Shown here piece after piece: positions 60,318 through 64,000 of a stretch of DNA of 64,000 bases. Under the pieces are notes generated by a model. That model was given only the letters and a program-made list of their open reading frames with translations, was not told where the DNA came from and did no database searches. The DNA is taken from the NCBI GenBank assembly GCA_040385105.1, contig JAZKHY010000043.1, forward strand, positions 62,001 through 126,000. The letters are read 5' to 3'. Source of the stretch: JACMQX01 sp040385105 (GTDB lineage Bacteria > Pseudomonadota > Gammaproteobacteria > Burkholderiales > Burkholderiaceae_C). Position 1 is the first letter of the stretch. Each line of letters begins with the position of its first letter. Both the position numbers and the translations under genes were made by a program.

Positions 60318-61742
60318 ATGAACGCCCCCACCCAAGTTGCCCACCTCGTGCCTGAAATCAACCAGCGGGCCGTGCCCGAGGCGCTGATCGCGGCGCTCAA
60401 GGCGCGCTTCGGCGCCAACTGCTCCACCGCGCTGGCGGTGCGCGAGCAGCATGGGCGCGATGAGTCGTCGTTCCAGGCGCCGCCCCCCTCCGCCGTGGTG
60501 TTCGCCGAGAGCACGGCCGACGTGGCCGATGCGGTGAAGCTGGCAAGCCAGTACGAGGTACCCGTCATCCCCTTCGGCGTGGGCTCCTCGCTGGAAGGCC
60601 ACCTGCTGGCCGTGCAGGGCGGCATCAGCATCGACGTGAGCCGCATGAACAGGGTGCTGTCCATCAATGCCGAAGACCTGACGGTGACGGTGCAGCCCGG
60701 TGTGACGCGCAAGCAGCTCAATGAAGAGGTCAAGAGCACCGGCCTGTTCTTCCCGATCGACCCGGGCGCCGACGCCTCCATCGGCGGCATGAGCGCCACC
60801 CGCGCCAGCGGCACCAACGCCGTACGCTACGGCACCATGCGCGAGAACGTGCTGGGCCTGGAGGTGGTCACCGCCAGCGGCGAGGTCATCCGCACCGGCA
60901 CCCGTGCCAAAAAGTCCTCCGCTGGCTACGACCTCACCCGCCTGATGGTGGGCAGCGAAGGCACGCTGGGCGTCATCACCGAGATCACCGTCAGGCTTTA
61001 CCCGCTGCCAGAGGCGATCTCGGCCGCGATCTGCTCGTTCCCGAGCATCGAGGCCGCGGTGCGCACCACCATCCAGGTGATCCAGATGGGCATCCCGATC
61101 GCGCGCGTGGAGCTCATCGACGTGAACACGGTACGGATGGTCAACGCCTACGCCAAACTCGACCTGCGCGAAGAGCCGATGCTGCTGATGGAGTTCCACG
61201 GCTCGCCCACCGGCGTGAAGGAGCAGGCCGAGGTGGTGCAGGAGATTGCCTCGGACCATGGCGGCAATGCCTTTGAATGGGCCAGCACACCCGAAGAGCG
61301 CACGCGGCTGTGGACGGCGCGGCACAACTCATACTTCGCGGCCGTGCAGTCGCGCCCCGGCTGCCGCGTGATCTCCACCGACACCTGCGTGCCGATCTCA
61401 CGCCTGGCCGACTGCCTGCTCGACTCGGTGGCCGAGACGGATGCATCGGGCATCCCGTACTTCCTGGTCGGCCATGTGGGCGACGGCAACTTCCACTTCG
61501 GCTACCTGATCGACCCGAACATCCCCGAAGAGCGCGAGACCGCCGAGAAGCTGAACAACCAGCTCGTCGCGCGCGCCCTCGCGCTGGAAGGCACCTGCAC
61601 CGGCGAACATGGTGTGGGCCTGCACAAGATGGGCTTCCTGGTGACCGAGGCGGGCGCGGGTGCGGTGGACATGATGCGCACCATCAAGCGCGCGCTGGAC
61701 CCGAAGAACATCATGAACCCGGGCAAGATCTTCTCGCTGTAA
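60318..61742 (+). CDS. FAD-linked oxidase, D-lactate dehydrogenase/glycolate oxidase GlcD type
   Basis: A 474-residue flavoprotein of the VAO fold. The FAD-binding segment is PFGVGSSLEGH, followed by PIDPGADASIGGMSATRASG and the C-terminal GEHGVGLHKMGFL. It oxidises a 2-hydroxy acid such as D-lactate and passes electrons to the respiratory chain or a cytochrome. No second glycolate oxidase subunit gene follows, which favours a D-lactate-type enzyme. Confidence 0.88.
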   Translation: MNAPTQVAHLVPEINQRAVPEALIAALKARFGANCSTALAVREQHGRDESSFQAPPPSAVVFAESTADVADAVKLASQYEVPVIPFGVGSSLEGHLLAVQGGISIDVSRMNRVLSINAEDLTVTVQPGVTRKQLNEEVKSTGLFFPIDPGADASIGGMSATRASGTNAVRYGTMRENVLGLEVVTASGEVIRTGTRAKKSSAGYDLTRLMVGSEGTLGVITEITVRLYPLPEAISAAICSFPSIEAAVRTTIQVIQMGIPIARVELIDVNTVRMVNAYAKLDLREEPMLLMEFHGSPTGVKEQAEVVQEIASDHGGNAFEWASTPEERTRLWTARHNSYFAAVQSRPGCRVISTDTCVPISRLADCLLDSVAETDASGIPYFLVGHVGDGNFHFGYLIDPNIPEERETAEKLNNQLVARALALEGTCTGEHGVGLHKMGFLVTEAGAGAVDMMRTIKRALDPKNIMNPGKIFSL

Positions 61743-61745
61743 GCG

Positions 61746-63641
61746 GTGCGCCTGCGCAGCCTGTTGCGGGTGACATGCGCGCTGCTGCTGGCAGCAGCAG
61801 GGCTGGCTTGCGGCACGGCACAGGCCGCAGAACGGTGCGCTGCCATACGCTTGCTGCCCCAGGTGCTGCGCATCGTCACGCCCGATGCCGGAGAAGCCGC
61901 CGATGCCGTGAAGCCGCCGGCCGCCACGCCCCAGCCCGTGTCCGTGCCGGACCACCTGCCGCTGGCGCTGCGCGATGAGCGGGTGCGCATCAGCTATGAA
62001 ATTGACGCCACCGAATGCGCAGGCGCGCCTGCTGCGGCGCTCTGGGTCTTTCGCGTGGGCGCGCCTTACCGCATCGAGGCGCAGGGCGTGCCCCTTACGC
62101 TCCTGAGCGCCAGCGACCTGGCCAAGACCCATGTGTCGCAGTCGGTTCCGCGCGGCGAATCAGGCGGTGTCTACAACGGGCGGATCCCGGCGCTTTTTGC
62201 GCTGCCGCCCGGTGCGCGGAAGCTGCGAATTGAACTGCAGACACTGCCGTACCTGTCATCCGGCGTGGTGCAGCTGGCCCTCGGGCCAACCAACCTGATG
62301 CTGCCGGTGCACACCGACGCCGTCCGCTCCGTCGTCGGCTATGCGGACGCGGCATCGGGCGTGGTGCTGGTGATCGGCCTGATGGCGCTGTTGCTGTGGC
62401 TGCCGCGCTGGCGCGACCTGAGCCTGCTGTGGCTGGCCACTGCCTGCGGCCTGTGGGGCGTGCGCGGGCTCATTTATTTCGACAACACCGTTCCCGGGCA
62501 TCCGCTCTTGTTCGAGCAGCTCAATGCGGTCAATGCCCTGCTGGCAGCCACGACCATTGTGGCGGCGGTGCTGCACCTGATCCGGCCGGTGAGCCGGCGG
62601 CATGTGCGGATGATGCTTGCCGCCACGGCGCTTTCGCTGCTTGCATTCCCGCTGGCCGAGCTTGCCGGACAGGGCGCGCTGCTGGCGCGCAGCCTGGCAC
62701 AGCTCACGGGCACGGCCATCATCTGCTGGCTGGGGGTGCAGATCTGGCAGCGGCGCCATGCGATGCCGCTGCGGCATTTCACCGCATTCACCTTCTGCCT
62801 GCTGGTGCTGATGACGGCGGTCGGGCACGACCTCCTGGTCGTGGGCGGCATGCTGCCGCCCACATCGGATGCCTTCGTGTTCTGGGGCTTCGTGGTCGTG
62901 CTCACGGGTTTCGCGCTGATGTCCGGCGAGTATGTCGTGATGACGCTCAACCGCGCCGAGCGCAGCAATGAGGAGCTGGAGCTGCGCGTTGCACAGAAGT
63001 CGTCCGCGCTGGAGCTGAGCTACCAGCAGCTGCGCAGCAGCGAGCAGGAAGCGGCTCGCGCCCACGAGCGCGAGCGGCTGCTGCGCGACATGCATGACGG
63101 CATGGGCGCGCAGCTGATGACCGCACTGCGCGGCGTGGAGCGCGGCGCGCTGACGCCGCAGCAGCTGGCGCAGTCGCTGCAGGACGGCCTGGACGAGCTG
63201 CGCATGCTGATGGACAGCACCGACATGGGCCACTACCTGCCCGGCGCGCTGGCCACCTGGCGCAACCGCTGGGACGCGCGCCTGGCCGCGGCCGGCGTGC
63301 ACCTGGAGTGGCGCATCGACGACTCGCTGGACCGCATCACGCTGCCCAGCGAAGTGGCGATGCAGATCATGCGCATCCTGCAGGAGGCGGCGACAAACAT
63401 CGTCAAGCACTCGCATGCGCAATCGATGACGCTGGATGCCTCGGTGCGGGACGGGCAGCTGCATATCGAGGTGACGGATGACGGCGTCGGCCTCCCGCCG
63501 GAGGCCGTGCGGCCCGGTGCGCGCGGACTGAAGAACATGCACTACCGCGCGCAGGAAATCGGAGCCCGGCTGGACATCACGTCCAGGGTACCGCCCGCCA
63601 GGGGCAGCTGCGTGAGGCTGGTCGTCCCGCTACAGAAATGA
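61746..63641 (+). CDS. Membrane sensor histidine kinase with 7TM-type input domain
   Basis: A 631-residue kinase started by GTG 3 bp after the previous gene. It has a signal peptide (ending near AQAAE), a periplasmic beta-rich domain (about 30-190), about seven transmembrane helices (about 205-400, 7TMR-DISM layout), a coiled coil, the HisKA_3 box RDMHDGMGAQLM with His450, and an ATPase domain (EAATNIVKHSHAQ, DDGVGLP). Its signal is unknown. It ends 6 bp before a convergent regulator gene, its probable partner. Confidence 0.88.
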   Translation: MRLRSLLRVTCALLLAAAGLACGTAQAAERCAAIRLLPQVLRIVTPDAGEAADAVKPPAATPQPVSVPDHLPLALRDERVRISYEIDATECAGAPAAALWVFRVGAPYRIEAQGVPLTLLSASDLAKTHVSQSVPRGESGGVYNGRIPALFALPPGARKLRIELQTLPYLSSGVVQLALGPTNLMLPVHTDAVRSVVGYADAASGVVLVIGLMALLLWLPRWRDLSLLWLATACGLWGVRGLIYFDNTVPGHPLLFEQLNAVNALLAATTIVAAVLHLIRPVSRRHVRMMLAATALSLLAFPLAELAGQGALLARSLAQLTGTAIICWLGVQIWQRRHAMPLRHFTAFTFCLLVLMTAVGHDLLVVGGMLPPTSDAFVFWGFVVVLTGFALMSGEYVVMTLNRAERSNEELELRVAQKSSALELSYQQLRSSEQEAARAHERERLLRDMHDGMGAQLMTALRGVERGALTPQQLAQSLQDGLDELRMLMDSTDMGHYLPGALATWRNRWDARLAAAGVHLEWRIDDSLDRITLPSEVAMQIMRILQEAATNIVKHSHAQSMTLDASVRDGQLHIEVTDDGVGLPPEAVRPGARGLKNMHYRAQEIGARLDITSRVPPARGSCVRLVVPLQK

Positions 63642-63646
63642 CAAGC

Positions 63647-64000
63647 TCAGGCAACCAGGCCGCGCTTGGCCGCTTCCATCGCAGCCTCGGCGCGTGAAGA
63701 GATGCCGAGCTTGCGGTAGATGTCGCGTACATAGCTGCTCACCGTGTGTGCGGTGATGCCCAGCAGCGGCGCGACCTCCGGTGCCTTGTAGCCCTTGGCA
63801 ATCAGGCGCAGGACATCGATCTCGCGGTCGGTCAGCTGCTTGGGCGGCTCACCGTCGAGCCCGGTGCTGCGTGTGACATTGATGCCCGAGGGCGATGGCG
63901 GCACGGCGTGGAAATGCCGCAGCACCCGCAGCGCGATGGAAGGCGACAGGGCCGGCTCGCCCATCTCGATGCGGCGCAGCTGCGAGATCACGACAACGCC
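63647..64000 (-). CDS. LuxR-family response regulator, N-terminus outside window
   Basis: C-terminal part of a NarL-type regulator. The LuxR helix-turn-helix is clear (LTDREIDVLRLIAKGYKAPEVAPLLGITAHTVSSYVRDIYRKLG). Upstream is the last helix of a receiver domain (RRIEMGEPALSPSIALRVL) and the frame continues past the window edge. It probably receives phosphate from the kinase encoded convergently at 61746. Confidence 0.85.
   Translation of the reverse strand, partial: GVVVISQLRRIEMGEPALSPSIALRVLRHFHAVPPSPSGINVTRSTGLDGEPPKQLTDREIDVLRLIAKGYKAPEVAPLLGITAHTVSSYVRDIYRKLGISSRAEAAMEAAKRGLVA

Noticed and set aside
1..64000. CRISPR array, rRNA, tRNA, prophage or insertion sequence
   Set aside because: No regular spaced repeats, no RNA gene signatures and no transposase, integrase or phage structural gene were seen by reading; a covariance-model search for tRNAs would settle small RNA genes.

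Overview
The window is high-GC Gram-negative DNA. Its style fits the Burkholderiales, most likely Comamonadaceae: several branched-chain-type (Liv) ABC transporters embedded in CoA-dependent catabolic operons, Tat-type signals on transporter binding proteins, a lipoprotein of the tannase/MHETase family, and many ATGA start/stop overlaps. No rRNA, tRNA, CRISPR array or insertion sequence was recognised. The assignment to family is inference.

Layout. (1) 1-1134: the end of a HipA-like kinase gene followed by its HipB-like partner. (2) 1118-12046: a divergent catabolic locus around an RpiR regulator. The minus strand carries rpiR, a fused iolC kinase/aldolase, a 3-hydroxyisobutyrate-dehydrogenase-like enzyme, LivK, LivH and two SDRs. 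The plus strand carries LivM, LivG, LivF and a stripped-down extra ATPase. Two 15-bp repeats 30 bp apart lie between the arms. (3) 12101-15267: small accessory genes, namely a GNAT acetyltransferase, a DUF1203 protein, a RelE/XRE toxin-antitoxin pair and a fusion of a sugar phosphotransferase with a ferritin-like diiron domain. (4) 15514-26383: a PAS-histidine kinase/NarL regulator pair with an acyl-CoA ligase on the minus strand, facing a 2,4-dienoyl-CoA-reductase-like SDR, LivG, LivF, LivK, LivH, LivM and a tannase-family lipoprotein. (5) 26443-32159: a NYN-domain gene with a hairpin-rich leader, then a lower-GC run of small, mostly unrecognised minus-strand genes, including a decayed second copy of the antitoxin. 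(6) 32218-40639: acetoacetyl-CoA synthetase, opposite TetR, a TauABC/SsuABC-type transporter, a cyclase-family hydrolase and fumarylacetoacetase; fumarylacetoacetase makes the acetoacetate that the synthetase activates. (7) 40640-45339: a structured intergenic region, TetR, a 37-residue membrane peptide, an alpha/beta hydrolase, an AsmA-like protein and an NCS2 permease. (8) 45433-57219: TetR followed by an eleven-gene operon of two MaoC-like proteins, an enoyl-CoA hydratase, a PaaA/PaaC-type diiron oxygenase, LivKHMFG, an acyl-CoA ligase, a ferredoxin-reductase and a PaaI-type thioesterase. (9) 57341-64000: cobalamin adenosyltransferase, an EF-hand protein, an N-acyl-D-amino-acid deacylase, a D-lactate-dehydrogenase-type flavoprotein, a membrane histidine kinase and the end of a LuxR-type regulator.

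The best candidate for an undescribed system is region 8. It looks like a self-contained pathway that imports a carboxylic acid, makes its CoA thioester, oxygenates it with a one-subunit PF05138-type diiron enzyme and processes the product. Its substrate cannot be read from sequence. The TetR gene and the operon share an 18-bp palindrome over their -10 elements. Other high-value items are the phosphotransferase-ferritin fusion, the tannase-family enzyme lacking both cysteines of the CS-D-HC motif, the ATPase lacking the ABC signature region, and the small-gene island.
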